From contig OV277869.1 in the NCBI GenBank assembly GCA_922989275.2, positions 28,840,189-28,904,188 of the forward strand: 64,000 nt of DNA. Direction: 5' to 3'. The position numbers and the translations under genes are program-made. This document shows positions 1 to 11,987 of this stretch, one piece after another. Position 1 is the stretch's first letter; each line of letters starts with the position of its first letter. Source of the DNA: Gari tellinella (taxonomy: Eukaryota; Mollusca; Bivalvia; Cardiida; Psammobiidae). The notes below the pieces were generated by a model that was given only the letters and a program-made list of their open reading frames with translations, was not told the DNA's origin and made no database searches.

Positions 1-97
1 CGTGTTTCAAAGTTAAAACGTGGCTTAGCCACGTTTTAACTTTGAAATACGGGTATGTTCGACTTAACTGAATTTGAGACATCGAAGTTTGACTGTA
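1..97. mobile_element. MITE family F, left end outside window
   Basis: Delta core tttcaaagttaaaacgtggc and its inverse at about 5-50; right end gtttgactgta. Left terminus lies before position 1. Confidence 0.7.
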
Positions 98-841
98 CTT
101 GACAATTTGTCATCTTTTGATTGTCAGCATACTCAAATTTTGTTTGTATTAATATATGCAAATGAATTGATAACTTTTTGATAAGACATTTAACCATGCC
201 ATGGGGAAACCAGACTTGTTGCAAAACTGTGTAGACCAAGCCAAGTTGTCTTCTCAAGCTTTGGTGTCTCATCAATGTCTACACTGGCAAATACTCATAC
301 AATACTGGCAAACAAAATGCTGTAAATGTTTGTGAGTGTCAAACAGTGTAGATCCTGACTAGCTTCCATGTCTCTGTCATTTATTGTTTGTAATGCAACG
401 GGTCTGGTTGTTTCATGGCAAGGCTCATATTGATATATTATGTTTTATATATATTAAAATACATGTATTTAGAACTTTGCAGCAAAGCTGAGGACAAAAA
501 AATCCTAGAACAGATCAGTATTATGAGATAGAGATAGATAAAGAGAGAGAGAGAGAGGTGACAGATGGAGAGAAAAGTGAATGGAAAGTAAGAAAAATTA
601 AAACTACATGTATTTAAGACTTTGTTATGGTGTTCATGCTTGTGGTTTCTAGGGTAACAAAAATGTCAAGAAATCAAATGCAGAGATAATATATCAGTAA
701 AAGGGTAAAGTGTAGAATTATATCATATGCCGTAAGAAATCTAATAAATTGGGATACACTGTATAACTGCTGTAATTATCCTAAAACTTCAACTAATCGC
801 TTTATTACACAGTAATTTGTTCAAAAGGTGAAAACTGAATG
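98..841. other. AT-rich DNA, no gene seen
   Basis: Apart from the GA run and one alpha half-arm (tcaaacagtgtagatcctga, about 333) nothing is recognisable. Confidence 0.6.
541..557. repeat. GA microsatellite
   Basis: Short (AG)n run. Confidence 0.9.
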
Positions 842-909
842 GCAAACAGTGTAGACCCTTATCAGACTGCTCCTGGAGGAGCAGTCTGATCAGGGTCTAC
901 ACTGTTTGC
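842..909. repeat. Alpha-core palindrome
   Basis: gcaaacagtgtagaccct... pairs with agggtctacactgtttgc; tip tgctcctggaggagca. Outer termini not recognised. Confidence 0.75.
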
Positions 910-1140
910 TCAGGCCTGTCAGTCCCAATCCTTGATGTATTATGGTATTCAAAATGGAAAGTGCAAAACATGATGGTTTCTTCAAAGTCAACTGACTGCT
1001 GATAATTATATTTACATGTTTATGCAAATAAACATTTATCATATTGAACCAGAAAATTATCAGACTTTTAATAAATGGAGTGCAGCTATTAAACCCACTC
1101 AAATGAGGACATTTTAACAGTGTTGAAGAAAGATGGTAGC

Positions 1141-1217
1141 TTAAAGCAAGATGAAAAATAAAATAAAGCATAAAGCTCCTACATGAGATTTCGGCTTTAC
1201 TTTCATCTTGCTTTATA
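1141..1217. repeat. Beta-core palindrome, E-like
   Basis: ttaaagcaagatgaaaataa against ttactttcatcttgctttat; arms imperfect. Confidence 0.65.
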
Positions 1218-1553
1218 GGGCAAGCACCAACATTATTGAAAACATGCTTTCTTTTAATATGACTTTTATGGATTCAATTACCTTACCATTAGTTCTAGTA
1301 GTGTTAGATAGATAAGCAATATTTTGTGCTGCATAATCAAATTCATATTTATTGTGGTTTACCTGCAATACTGTGCTAGCTTTATATACTTATCAAAGGT
1401 AGTTACTATAGTCTTGCAGACAAACCATGATATCAGATTTAATATAGAATGATTCAAAGTTAACAATCAAAATATCTCAGTATTATCACATCTACTTTGT
1501 GAAATAAATATTTTTATATACTTTTATAAACAAGCATTTACATGCTTCATATA

Positions 1554-1767
1554 TTAACCCTTAGCCCGCCAAATAAATTGTCGTCTGCTTTATTTCTCGT
1601 CTGCTTCAAGTTTCAAAGTGCTTCAAAGTTGCTCAAAATTGCTGAAAAAGTTGTCCGAGAGTCAAACAGCTTGGATCCGAATGAGACGCCGAGTTACTCG
1701 GCGTCTCATCCAGATCCAAGCTGTTTGCATATGGAGCTATAGTCGTGCGTGGCAGGCTAAGGGTTAA
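1554..1767 (+). mobile_element. MITE family C, complete
   Basis: 214 bp, TTAACCCTTAGCCCGCC...GGCAGGCTAAGGGTTAA with alpha-type core gatgagacgccgag/ctcggcgtctcatc. Same length as the inverted copy at 61321. Confidence 0.85.
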
Positions 1768-2039
1768 GAAGATTCAGTATTAAGAAAAAAATGACTAATA
1801 GTCAGATAAGGTCAAACCTTTGCTGGAGTATTTAAACAGTATTATCTGGTACAGTTTTGTGAATCAGTTATTTACAAATATAGTAAATTATGTTAAACCT
1901 GTGTGAAAAGATAAGGCTTCAAAGAAGTATAGAAATATTAACATTTACAGTGCTGTATTTTCAAAATGGATTTTTTGATAATTAAATAACCAATTTACTT
2001 TGACTCTCAAGAGATTGATTGTCCCCAAACATTTTAAAT

Positions 2040-2112
2040 ATGACAAGCAGTGTGGACTCTGATCAGAAAGCTCCGTCAGGAACCCTCTGATCTAAAACTA
2101 CACTGTTTGCAA
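2040..2112. repeat. Alpha-core palindrome, decayed
   Basis: agcagtgtggactctgatca ... tctgatctaaaactacactg; several arm mismatches. Confidence 0.6.
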
Positions 2113-2462
2113 AGGATGTATAATTCAGGTACCATACTGTGGGGGTTTTGTCAAATTTGTGGCAAGAGACCATTGGAAAGCAGATAAAAGGACAGTTTGT
2201 TCGCAAGACCTATCACAGCTAAAGCACAGGACTTACCGTATTGTAAATTTTATATTGATGTCAAAAGTTTTGTATTAAAATGTAAAATAAATGTAATATT
2301 ACCTATATTTACTATTGACGAAATGAGCACATTTTGTACGATATTTTACAAGTTACACATGTGGAGGTACAACTTCTTTCCGTCCATTTCCATTCCAGCG
2401 CATTCCACTGCAGTTATTTATATGTACAGTGTAGGTACAGTGAAACCTGTGTTACGGTACTC

Positions 2463-2716
2463 TGTAACCCACTACCCCATAAATACACATTTTTACCCCT
2501 CAATTTTATTCCTTGACTGAAGAAAATAGCTCAACTTTTATACACTTATGAATATGTACCATAAGAAGTAGTTTCTATATTCTTGTAGATAGTAACTTAA
2601 AGCAGGCTGAAAGTAAATCAGAATGTGCCTTAAGGCACATTCTGCTTTACTTTCAACCTGCTTTTAGTGATCACCTGTCTTCAAAACTTGAAACAGGCTT
2701 TGGGGTAAAGGATTAA
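2463..2716 (+). mobile_element. MITE family A
   Basis: Long side first (ccactaccccataaataca), beta core with tip tgccttaaggca, end ggggtaaaggattaa. Confidence 0.8.
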
Positions 2717-2904
2717 GACAGATACTAGCTAATTGCATATTGTAAGTTATGAAGAAAGCACCATTGGATCTTTCTGAATCACTTGCATTCTGCATTAAGC
2801 CTCCCCAAGCAACCTGTGCAAAACATGTTGCAGGATGAAAGTACAATGGAAAACACATACAGGAGTTCCTTTGACTGTACCTTTGATGTTTAAACAGTAT
2901 TAAG

Positions 2905-3096
2905 CAGGGCTCTATAAGAGGGAGTAAACTGAACAAATCCAACATTTTCTCACCGATTTCAGCACCAAATTCTATGGTCTAACTACTCATTAGAATTGTT
3001 TCGAAGAGATGATTCTAATGAGTAGTGACACCATAGGGTTTAATGCAGAAATAAAAGATTTTGGTTTTTGAAATACACCTCTTATCTTGAGCTGTG
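2905..3096 (+). mobile_element. MITE family D
   Basis: cagggctctataagagggag to cttatcttgagctgtg; gamma core attgtttcgaagagatgatt, tip GAA. Confidence 0.75.
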
Positions 3097-3544
3097 GTAT
3101 AAGGTTTATATTTGCTAGTGTTGTATTGTTACTTTGTCTAATGCAATCATTTTACAGTGATTTTTGTACTTCCTACCATGCTCAATAGTGTTTTTTTTAT
3201 AAACTTTTGTTTATAAAGTGTCTGTCGTTCATGCCATGATGTATGTTTGGTCGAAAAGAATAAATGCATACAACCTTGTGTAAAGCCACTTATCAACTCA
3301 GAGAAATTTCTGAAACTAACGGGATTGAATACAGTAAGCAACTGTATAGGAGCTTTCTGCTTTACTTTTGTTCTGCATTAAACAATTACATGTCTCAATG
3401 CTTTCGTAAAGAGTGGCCACTTAATACAAGTTTGATTGGAAAAGGTTAAACGTCTTTTAGTTCTAAATGGTGTTGAGGCTGTAGAACTTTTAAATAAGAC
3501 TATATCAAATTTTCTTTTCTTAATCAGATTCATTTGATATAATG

Positions 3545-3592
3545 GTTTGCAGATCAGATGCCAAATAAACTTGGCATCTGATCAGAATTCAA
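3545..3592. repeat. Short alpha-like palindrome
   Basis: gcagatcagatgcca/tggcatctgatcag arms around aataaact. Confidence 0.55.
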
Positions 3593-3855
3593 GTATATAA
3601 AATCTTTTACAGATCACATTTTTGAAACAGACATATTTGTGGTAGAATTAGAAGAAAATATGGCAAAAATAGAAATTTTTGTTCTGAAAATGTTCTTTAC
3701 AGAAATGTAAAATGTTAACTTTTTTTTAAGTTTTTATATATATTTGTTTTGGAAGAGTGCATATTTTGTGGGATGTTACAGCAATTTTGTATAGTCTTAT
3801 CTATGTTATTGTTATTTGTTAACATTTTACAAACAACAGTAATAGTATTATATTG

Positions 3856-4339
3856 TACAGTCGAACCAGGATAACTCAAACTCGCTCAAGCCCATATATC
3901 TTCAGTTGAATGTTGATTATTCTAGCTTGCTGAAGTCAGGCATATCTTTATTTCCAATTTAAAACATGACTAAGCCACATTTAAACTTTAAAATGCGGAC
4001 TAGTTTGACTTCTACAAATTCAAGTTCTGTTGAGGTTCATTTTAACTCTTTCAACACCATGGACTTGTATAAAATATACTCATTACATTTGCAAACAGTG
4101 TAGACCCAGATCAGAGGGCTCCTATAGAAGCCCTCTGATCTTGGTCTACACTGTTTGCTAATTTAGATCAGTATTTATTAAACTACCTGGAATTCCAAGT
4201 AGACTGGTTCATGTTTTGGTAACTAAAACGATCCACAAGGGAACATAATAACCCTCAAAAGCTACTTAGTGTTGAAATAGTTAAACTTTGAAATACAGAA
4301 AAGTTTTGACTTGTTTGAGTTATCTCGGTTCAAGTGTAT
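3856..4339. mobile_element. MITE family F carrying a nested J
   Basis: Left end tacagtcgaaccaggataac, delta core remnant at about 3957-4010, right end ctcggttcaagtgta. Family J sits inside at 4042-4284. Confidence 0.65.
4042..4284. mobile_element. MITE family J (alpha core)
   Basis: 243 bp from TTAACTCTTTCAACACC to GTGTTGAAATAGTTAA with alpha palindrome 4090-4160. Nested in family F with TTAA at both ends. Confidence 0.75.
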
Positions 4340-4583
4340 ATTGTTAATGATTTTTATTGTTTCTTTGTGTTTGTTTTTCATATTTTAGGTGAAAAAGATT
4401 TTGTTCTTACTTCTGTCTTGTCCAAGTCAGTTGAGTGCAAAATATGGGCTGTATACATACAGTCAAACCTGTATTAAGCAACCGCTAATTAAAGGAGTGT
4501 GGAGATCGCTAAAGACAGTTGATTGCTTTAAACAGAATAAAAAAGATAATAAATGAAAGCTCCTGTATTATGTCTATCATGCA

Positions 4584-4833
4584 TTAACCCTTTACTCCAT
4601 AGCCTGTTTCTAGTATTGAAGATAGGTGACCACTTAAAGCAGGTTAAAAGTAAAGCAGAATGCGCCTAAAGGTGCATTCTGCTTTACTTTTAATCTGCAT
4701 TAAGCAGCAATCTGCTAGAATTCAGATTTTTGTTCCGTATGGTTCATAAATATAACCAAAATTGGAACTATTTCCTTCAGTGGAGGAATGAATGAAAGAC
4801 ATAAAAATGTGTATCTATGGAGTAATGAGTTAA
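4584..4833 (-). mobile_element. MITE family A
   Basis: 250 bp; beta core gaatgcgcctaaaggtgcat. A family E-like left end (acagtcaaacctgtattaag, 4473) precedes it. Confidence 0.8.
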
Positions 4834-5280
4834 GCAGTCACCTGTCTTTAGTGATTTTCACGCTACTGCAATAAGTTTTTGCTTTACTTAAGATTTTCTG
4901 TAATACACTTTCCTAAATTTAAAACTGAGTATCATAAACATAAAGTTATTAGATTTATTCTCAAGAGTTATACTATTTTACTTTTCTACTGTCATTATAT
5001 ACATTACATAACATTAGCACAAAAAAACCTGGATTGAGAAAATTTAATCCTTAGTTGTGTAAATGCACCCATTTGTGTTGTAGCATCATGCACTACAGTT
5101 GTATATTATACAAAGTCTATCTATTTACCTACACTTTATAAGCTGTACAATTTCTTGAGTGTTGACTGCTTAAAATAAATTTTTGAAAAAACAAAAACAC
5201 TGGTTTTGTTTTATTGTACTCCAAATTTTGTGAAGTTAGATTTGTGTTGAGGTAGTTATTCAAAATTAATATTGACATTC

Positions 5281-5731
5281 TTAACCCACTACCCCATCAA
5301 TACACCTTTTAATAAGTTTTAATAATTCCTCCACTGATGAAAAATTGTTTCACTTTATATTATGCATTATGCACCATAAGAAATAGTTTCTATATTATAG
5401 CCGATAGTAGCTTAAAACAAGTTGAAAGTAAAGCAGAATATGTCTTAACTCATTCACCCTTTAAACTTTTAATCAACACTTCCAGGTTCCAGTTAAGTCT
5501 AAAAGTCAATTTATGACATTTTAGGGCTATTTTCTGCAATACTTTACTATTGCACAAACAGTAAAGACCCTGATCAGAGGGCTCCTTAAGGGGCCCTCTG
5601 ATCTGAGTCCTCACCATTTGTATAGGACAACTGTATTCATTACAGGTACAGTGCACTGTTAAATAAGGATGAGAATACTCTTTGCTAGGGTTCAATGAGT
5701 TAAGATGCATTCAGCTTTACTTCAACCTGCT
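5281..5731 (+). mobile_element. MITE family A split by family B
   Basis: Left part 5281-5448, right arm 5704-5731. The B copy entered the TTAA at the centre of the beta palindrome. The right end is replaced by a second A copy starting at the arm-base TTAA. Confidence 0.75.
5445..5703 (-). mobile_element. MITE family B nested in A
   Basis: TTAACTCATTCACCC... to ...GGTTCAATGAGTTAA; alpha core 5555-5625 with tip gggctccttaaggggccc. TTAA at both borders. Confidence 0.75.
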
Positions 5732-5945
5732 TTAACCCATTACCCAATAAATACGCTTTTTACGCCTTTAATTTGTTCCTCAACTGAAAAAAATAGTTCC
5801 AATTTAACCAATCTTGAATATGTATCATAAGAATTTATCAATATCCTAGCAGATTGTGGCTTAAAGCAGACTGAAAGTTAAGCAGAATGCACCTTATGGC
5901 CCATTCTGCTTTACTTTCAACCTGCTTTAAGTGGTAACCTGGTAG
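5732..5945 (+). mobile_element. MITE family A, right end lost
   Basis: Starts TTAACCCATTACCCAATA; beta core tip caccttatggcc is imperfect; breaks off after gtggtaacctgg. Confidence 0.7.
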
Positions 5946-6149
5946 GATACAGTAAAAGTTTTCTGAGTCTCTTTAAATGAACACAATAGAATCATTAACA
6001 AGCAGTCCATATAAGGAATAGGTAAAGGTGTCTTATGGAGTTTCTTTGGGAGACAGGGTTAACACAAATTGGCCTGTTTGTCTTAGCAGTATCATCTTCC
6101 CGCGGTACCCATATCTTTGGGTGACACTGTTATTCCATTTTGATCCTTC

Positions 6150-6330
6150 CAACCCTGAAATTTTAAATGGACAATTCCAGCTTCCAAATAAGTCAATTTT
6201 GACTATGTAAGATTGTGTTTTACACTGTTTTGCTAAATAATAAACAATGCAGACCCTGATCAGGTCTCTGGAAGCAACCTTCTCCTATTGGTATTCATGA
6301 CAAGTGTACTGAGATGCATGTACACTGTAA
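6150..6330 (-). mobile_element. MITE family B fragment
   Basis: cctgaaattttaaatggaca ... caatgcagaccctgatcagg; one alpha arm lost. Confidence 0.55.
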
Positions 6331-6380
6331 ATGACCCTTTTATACACAATTCATGTCAGTTGAAGTTGGGTTAAATTACT

Positions 6381-6527
6381 GGGTCCAAGGTTATAAAGCG
6401 TTTGAGCCGAGTTGGAGTGTTCTCAAGCATTTGATTGGTAAGATTTGAGCCTAGGCTCAAATCTAACCAATCAAATGCTTGAGAATGACTTTAGACTCAA
6501 CTGAAAAGCTTTATAACCTTGGAGCCC
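6381..6527. mobile_element. MITE family L, whole-element palindrome
   Basis: gggtccaaggttataaagc ... gctttataaccttggagccc with core caagcatttgattggt/accaatcaaatgcttg and centre gagcctaggctc. About 147 bp, almost fully self-complementary. Confidence 0.7.
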
Positions 6528-7028
6528 GTCATGTTTCCATGAACATTCACTTTAAAACTTGTTCCAGATGGTTGTTTTCAAAGATGATTACCATGCAGTA
6601 TTACTGAACTACGTGTGAATTGGTTTTACCTACAACAATTGAATTGAAAGTGGCCCATTTTCAAAGCTCAGCCTTTCATCAATTTAAAACTCAAGTCAAT
6701 TTAAACAACGTTATTATTACTATTTACCTCCCAGTTTCATTTTGTAATACAACATTATTTAGGAACACAAAATTAATGATGTCACATTCATGAATTTAAT
6801 TTGAACGAAAACCGTTATGAATGTACAACTGAATACATGTACGTTGTTTCTATGCTCTGGATGATTTCATGAAAATTTACCTTATTTGTAATTTTCGAGA
6901 GTATCTCACTCAACACTTGTTATAGCCATTTGACACAGCCAGGACACCTAGCTGACTCCAGGAGAGGCATGTACACTGGGGTTACTAAGCTCCAGTGATG
7001 TAGATATATGCTAAAACCAAAAGAAGGG
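6528..7028. other. No feature recognised
   Basis: AT-rich, no long frame with family similarity, no palindrome above about 15 bp seen. Confidence 0.5.
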
Positions 7029-7244
7029 TTAACCCTTTCATGATCAAATTATTAGAGAGATTTTTACCCCTTCACCACTTTATTGTTGTCTGCTTCATTA
7101 TTGTTGTCTGCAAGGCACGTTTCAAAGTTAGATTTAAGGTTGTATGACTTAATAAATTTCAATAAGAATGTCAAAAAGTTTGGATCCTGATCAGCGGCGT
7201 CTGATCAATGCACTTTAAAGCGTCATTGAGAATGAAAGGGTTAA
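7029..7244 (+). mobile_element. MITE family C', core half-deleted
   Basis: 216 bp, TTAACCCTTTCATGATC...GAGAATGAAAGGGTTAA. The alpha core is collapsed to gatcagcggcgtctgatc and the right arm gatccaaactg is lost. Orientation-matched to 20538. Confidence 0.75.
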
Positions 7245-7695
7245 AGTTCATAGAAAACACACTACTCATGGTATGATAAAAAGAGTACAAATGTATATGT
7301 CTGATATTGTCTTTTACTATTGACTGACCAGAATCCAAATTATTTCTATATGGTTGTGATACTCCATTCCTTCAATCCAAGAGTTATAGGTGCATAGGTG
7401 TGTTAAAAAATAACAAGATAGGTAAATCTGTGGGTTTGTCTTTTACTAATATCTGATGATAAATTTTCACATGCAACATACATCTATCACAGTCCAAATA
7501 TACATAAACACCAAAACATTTCATACAAAATAGTCCTCGTGAAATGCCATCTATGTGTAAATAGTTGAAATCTATTTTAAAAACAGGGACTTTATCAATA
7601 CTATATCACACCAGTGATGATGGGCCCATCCAATGAGGAACCATGAAAATCTACTCCCCCTTACTGTGCTGGAAACCAATATATGTATACCAGTA
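7245..7695. other. No feature recognised
   Basis: Unique-looking AT-rich DNA downstream of CATIP. Confidence 0.5.
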
Positions 7696-7699
7696 TTTT

Positions 7700-7766
7700 G
7701 CGAACAGTGCAGACCCTGATCAGAGGGCTCCATACGGAGCCCTCTGATCAGGGTCAACACTGTTTA
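7700..7766. repeat. Alpha-core palindrome
   Basis: cgaacagtgcagaccctgat / atcagggtcaacactgttta; tip ctccatacggag. Confidence 0.7.
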
Positions 7767-8155
7767 CATCACTTTTAGATTTGTCAAATATTTTCTAAAT
7801 ATTTTCCTTAACATCAACATAAACTGATCATTTTCAAAATTGAAATTGTCCATATGAAAATTTCAGCATAAGAAGGGATTACGCAGATTCTGCTTCATAC
7901 AGCAAAAAAGTAATTCAGAAAACTGCCTATGAGCTTGCTGTATAACTGTTTCATGCATTAAGCTATAACCTTGTTAAGGTTATCATGTATCTTTATAGAG
8001 AGGTAGCCCTACTACACTGGTTAGGCAATTTATTTTTAATTAATCATAGTAGTAACATTGGTCCTCACAACGCAAACAATCAAATATTTCAAACACTGAA
8101 CAATAACCCTGATAAAGACAATATTTCAAATATCAAAGTCCATATGTTACCACCA

Positions 8156-8233
8156 AACCCTATTATGTGACTACTCTTTAGAATCGTGTTCTCAAGAGTA
8201 TACTCAGAAGTAGTCACAACATAGGATTTAGTG
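8156..8233. repeat. Gamma-core palindrome
   Basis: aaaccctattatgtgactac pairs with agtagtcacaacataggatt. Confidence 0.65.
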
Positions 8234-8647
8234 GGAACATTAAATGTTAGAAACTTTGATTTTACTCCTGTATACCGGGGTATATCATTTTGAATTTTCC
8301 CTTTAACCCTATTTTAACCCTTATTGTGCTAAGCGTGACTTGGCTAATATTAACAATCAGCTTTGCTCCAGATCAGATGATCTGAATCCAAGCTATTTTC
8401 CACTTACAGTAATATTTTCTGAATTTTAAAAATATCAATATTTTCTTTTCCAAAGAGGATATACTTTAAGCAGACAAGTCAGCATGATAAGGGTTAACTC
8501 GCATAATAAATCTGTATATCATCAATGTAATACCATGTTAGACCAAGTCATATAAACCAGGAATTAAGGGAATACCATATAGAACAAGGAAACACACTAC
8601 ATAATTTGCATTCAACCCTTTGCTTCACAGTAAATTCCATCCATGCC

Positions 8648-8803
8648 TTAACCCTTTCCCCCATAGAAAAAGCATGTGGTAGCTTAAAGCAGGCTGAAAG
8701 TAAAGCAAAATGCACCTTAAGGCGCATTCTCCTTTACTTTAAACCTGCTTTAAGTGTTCACCTATCTTCCTAACTAGAAACAGGCTATGGGGTAATAGGT
8801 TAA
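8648..8803 (+). mobile_element. MITE family A, internally deleted
   Basis: 156 bp; the long side is cut to ccatagaaaaagcatgtgg; beta core and right end intact. Confidence 0.75.
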
Positions 8804-8881
8804 TCTATTCCTCATATAAAGGTCTTTACTTGTTTCTTCACTGTCCTGAAGAGATATATAAAGTATTCCATCATGTTGTTG

Positions 8882-9110
8882 CTTAACCAATAATCCAATA
8901 GCCTGTTTCTAGTATTGAAGATAGTTGACCACTTACAGTATTCTGAAAGTAAAGCAAATAATTGTCCCTTAACTTGGCTTAAGGCATATTCTGCTTTACT
9001 TCCAGCCTGCTTTTAGCTACCATCTGCTAGGTTAAAGAAACTATTTATATGTGCAGATTCATGACCGTATAAATTGGAACTATCTTCAGTAGAGGAATAA
9101 GTTAAAGGCA
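8882..9110 (-). mobile_element. MITE family A, decayed
   Basis: ttaaccaataatccaatagc start; the core centre carries an extra cccttaacttgg. Followed at 9122-9165 by a lone beta arm (ggctttactttctacttgg). Confidence 0.6.
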
Positions 9111-9468
9111 TTAAGAAAATCTTCAGTAGCTTTCGGCTTTACTTTCTACTTGGTTTTAGCAACCATCTGTTTTAACACTGACAACTTGGATATCTAGACA
9201 TATTGATTTGCAATACACAGATCAAATTCAACAACAAAATGAAAAATATATTACTCTCATTTAAATACAGTAAAAACTCCTCATTCATTGTTTGATATTC
9301 CTTTTTCAATGCATATGACAGCATAACTGTAACAGGGCTGATTTTGAAACTCGTTCCATCCTACTTTTAGCAAATCCCCTGCCCCAAAACAAAGACAACC
9401 CTCATTCTGGCAATTAAATAGTTTTACTTTCATTCTGCTTTTTTCAGCAACTCTCTATAAAACAGACC

Positions 9469-9898
9469 TTAACCCTTCTCCTGCTAATACTAGCAGTGTA
9501 TATAGACACTTTTTGAAAGCAGTTGACCCAGATCAGACAACTCCTAAATAAGCTGTCTGGCTATGGTCTGCACTCTTTTCTCACAGGGTCGTTCAGATTT
9601 TTCATGTGGGGAAGCCTTCCAGCTGGCTTGCGGAAGGTCGGTGGTTCTACCCAGTTTCCGAATTGTGCCTAAAACAGTGCATAAAGGGCATCTGGGGTCT
9701 TCCTCCACCTGTAATTAGCTAGATGTCGCGATATGACTGAAATACTGTTAAAAGCAACGTAAAATCATAACAAATCAAATCAAATCTTTTCTCACAGGCA
9801 CTGTTTGCAGTCTTATTAGCTAATGCAATAGTTCAGATGATGAATATTCATAGTGAGCAGAGGTTTTTCATATGAATATTCAGTAGGTGATGGGTTAA
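9469..9898 (+). mobile_element. MITE family H split by SINE
   Basis: TTAACCCTTCTCCTGCTA...CAGTAGGTGATGGGTTAA, alpha core arm acccagatcagacaactcc. SINE at 9588-9784. Confidence 0.7.
9588..9784 (+). mobile_element. V-SINE-type SINE with 14-bp target duplication
   Basis: 197 bp with the conserved motif ttgcggaaggtcggtggttc and a tail of repeated ATCAA units. Flanked by identical 14-bp copies of tcttttctcacagg at 9574-9587 and 9785-9798. Resembles the molluscan RUDI/V-SINE group from memory. It is inserted inside a family H MITE. Confidence 0.8.
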
Positions 9899-10034
9899 AA
9901 CAAACCTTCTAGTGGACATAAAAGATGAGTTTTATTGTACCATACAATTAGGCCACAGATCACACAACCTTGCATAAGGGTTTAGTACTGGGAAGAAACG
10001 TGTGTGTAAAAGCAGTAAGACTGTATCTTAGACA

Positions 10035-10232
10035 TACAGTAAAAACTTGATTCTACAAACTCGCGTTACTTCGAACAAATCCATATTTCAAAGTTAAAAC
10101 GTGGCTTAGCCACGTTTTAACTTTGAAATACGGGTATGTTCGACTTAATCGAGATCAACTTATCAAAATTAAACTTACGAAATACTGGAAAGATCGATTT
10201 AAGCGAGTTCGTAGTATCGAGTTTTGACTGTA
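10035..10232. mobile_element. MITE family F, complete
   Basis: 198 bp, ends TACAGTAAAAACTTGATTC...GAGTTTTGACTGTA, with the perfect delta palindrome at 10084-10131 (aaaacgtggc/gccacgtttt). Confidence 0.8.
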
Positions 10233-10390
10233 CATGAAATAACAGATACAATGTTGCTGCACTGAATATCATAAACAATAAAAAAAATTCCCTCCCCTGT
10301 CAGTAACACAAACACAACACATTAGCCATTCCTGGATAAACATATCAGATTTAGTTTATCTCTTTCCCACATCGCCACTAGTGCAAGTAT

Positions 10391-10889
10391 TTAACCTCTT
10401 ACCCCATAAAGACAACATTTTACGCCTTTGATTTATTCATCCACTGAAGAAAATAATTTCACTTCATACATTCATGAATATGTACCGTAAGAACTATTTC
10501 CTATATTCTAGCAGATGGTAGCTTAACCCTTTGAACCCTAGTCCCGCATATAGGCGTCCTTTTCAAACAATGTACATGTGAATAGAACACTTGTCCTATG
10601 CATACAGTGAAGACCCAGATCAGAGGGCTCCGAAAGGAGCCCTCTGATCAGGGTCTTCACTGTTTGTCATTATGCCAAACATTGACAAAAACAACCCTTA
10701 AAAGTCAGAAATGGACCAGACTAAAATGGAAACTGGAATTGTCCATTTAAAGTTTCAGGGAGGAAAGAGTTAAAGCAGGCTGAAAGTAAAGCAGAATGCG
10801 CCCTCAGGCGCATTCTGCATTACTTTCAACCTGCTTTAAGTGACCACCTTTCTTCAAAATTAGAAACAGGCTATTGGATAATGGGTTAA
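10391..10889 (+). mobile_element. MITE family A split by family B
   Basis: The B copy (10523-10773) entered the TTAA at the left base of the beta hairpin; A resumes as agcaggctgaaagtaaagc. Tip cgccctcaggcg. Confidence 0.8.
10523..10773 (+). mobile_element. MITE family B, complete
   Basis: 251 bp, TTAACCCTTTGAACCCTAG...GGGAGGAAAGAGTTAA; alpha hairpin tip gggctccGAAAggagccc. Confidence 0.85.
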
Positions 10890-10950
10890 AGTAGGTAGCT
10901 GCTCTAAACTGTCACGAGTCTTTAACACAATCACTGAGTAAAGATGTCAT

Positions 10951-11187
10951 AACTCATTGACCCATAGTAATGAGCATACTTGTTCTTTACAAATAATGTA
11001 CCTATGAACGATACACTTGTCCTGGACAAACAGTGTAGACCCTGATCAGAGGGCTTGTTCATTAGATTCTACACTGTTTGTTATTTTGAAATATATTGTA
11101 ACAAACAACCATAGTTAGCCAAAAATTGACTAGACTTAAATAGAAATTGGAATTGACCATTAGAAGTTTCAGGGGTAAATGAGTTTA
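10951..11187 (+). mobile_element. MITE family B, diverged
   Basis: taactcattgacccatag start; right alpha arm shortened (gggcttgttcattagattct). Confidence 0.6.
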
Positions 11188-11334
11188 GATGCTCATTTGG
11201 AGCACTATGGAAAGGCATTATAGCGCACCGCTAGTGGGGAAAGAGTGAAATATCTTAAAAAGATATCCAGTGTATTGTCATTGTAGTAACAGTATAAACA
11301 ACAACCAGCTGATTTAGACATTCAACCAGGGCTA

Positions 11335-11488
11335 GAACTTATCTTATCATAATGTAAGACGAGAATACAAAATAATCTCTTACCCGTTGGATTGGGTTCC
11401 AGCTCCTACAAGAATGGGAGAAGCTGGGAACCAAAACAAAGCGTTAGAGATTATTATTGAGCTTTGAGCCTTAGAATAAGATAAGTTC
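11335..11488. mobile_element. Palindromic element, gaacttatcttat ends
   Basis: gaacttatcttat...ataagataagttc ends, inner arms ttgggttccagct / agctgggaaccaa. A related fragment (cagctggaacctaaaccaat) lies near 11808. Confidence 0.6.
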
Positions 11489-11511
11489 AATCTCAATCAC
11501 AAGCTTTATAC

Positions 11512-11763
11512 TTAACCCATTACCCCATAGCCTTTTTCAAGTTTTGGAGATAAGTGACCACTTAAAGCAGGTTGAAAGTAAAGCAGAATGTGCCTTAAGG
11601 CACATTCTGCTTTACTTTCAGCCTGCTTTAAGCTATTATCTGCTAGAATATAGCAAATATTTCTTATGAATCTTTTTTGTAACAGTATAGATTGGAACTA
11701 TTTTTTTCAGTAGAGGAATAAATTAAAGGTGTAAAAAGGCGTATTTATGGGGGAATGGGTTAA
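11512..11763 (-). mobile_element. MITE family A, complete
   Basis: 252 bp; core tip tgccttaaggca; both termini TTAACCCATT / AATGGGTTAA intact. Confidence 0.88.
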
Positions 11764-11987
11764 GGAGTACATGTTTCTATAACCGTTTTGTTTGCATCCC
11801 AGCCTCTGTCAGCTGGAACCTAAACCAATAGGTTAGAGATTATGACCATATTGAGACATGGTGCCATCAAATACTGCATGCAGCCATCCTTGTTATAACA
11901 GTATAGTAACAACTGATAGATCCATCCTGTCCCATGAACATTAATGTTTTTTTGCTTGTTCATTCATTGTCTGTATAGTTTCTTGTT

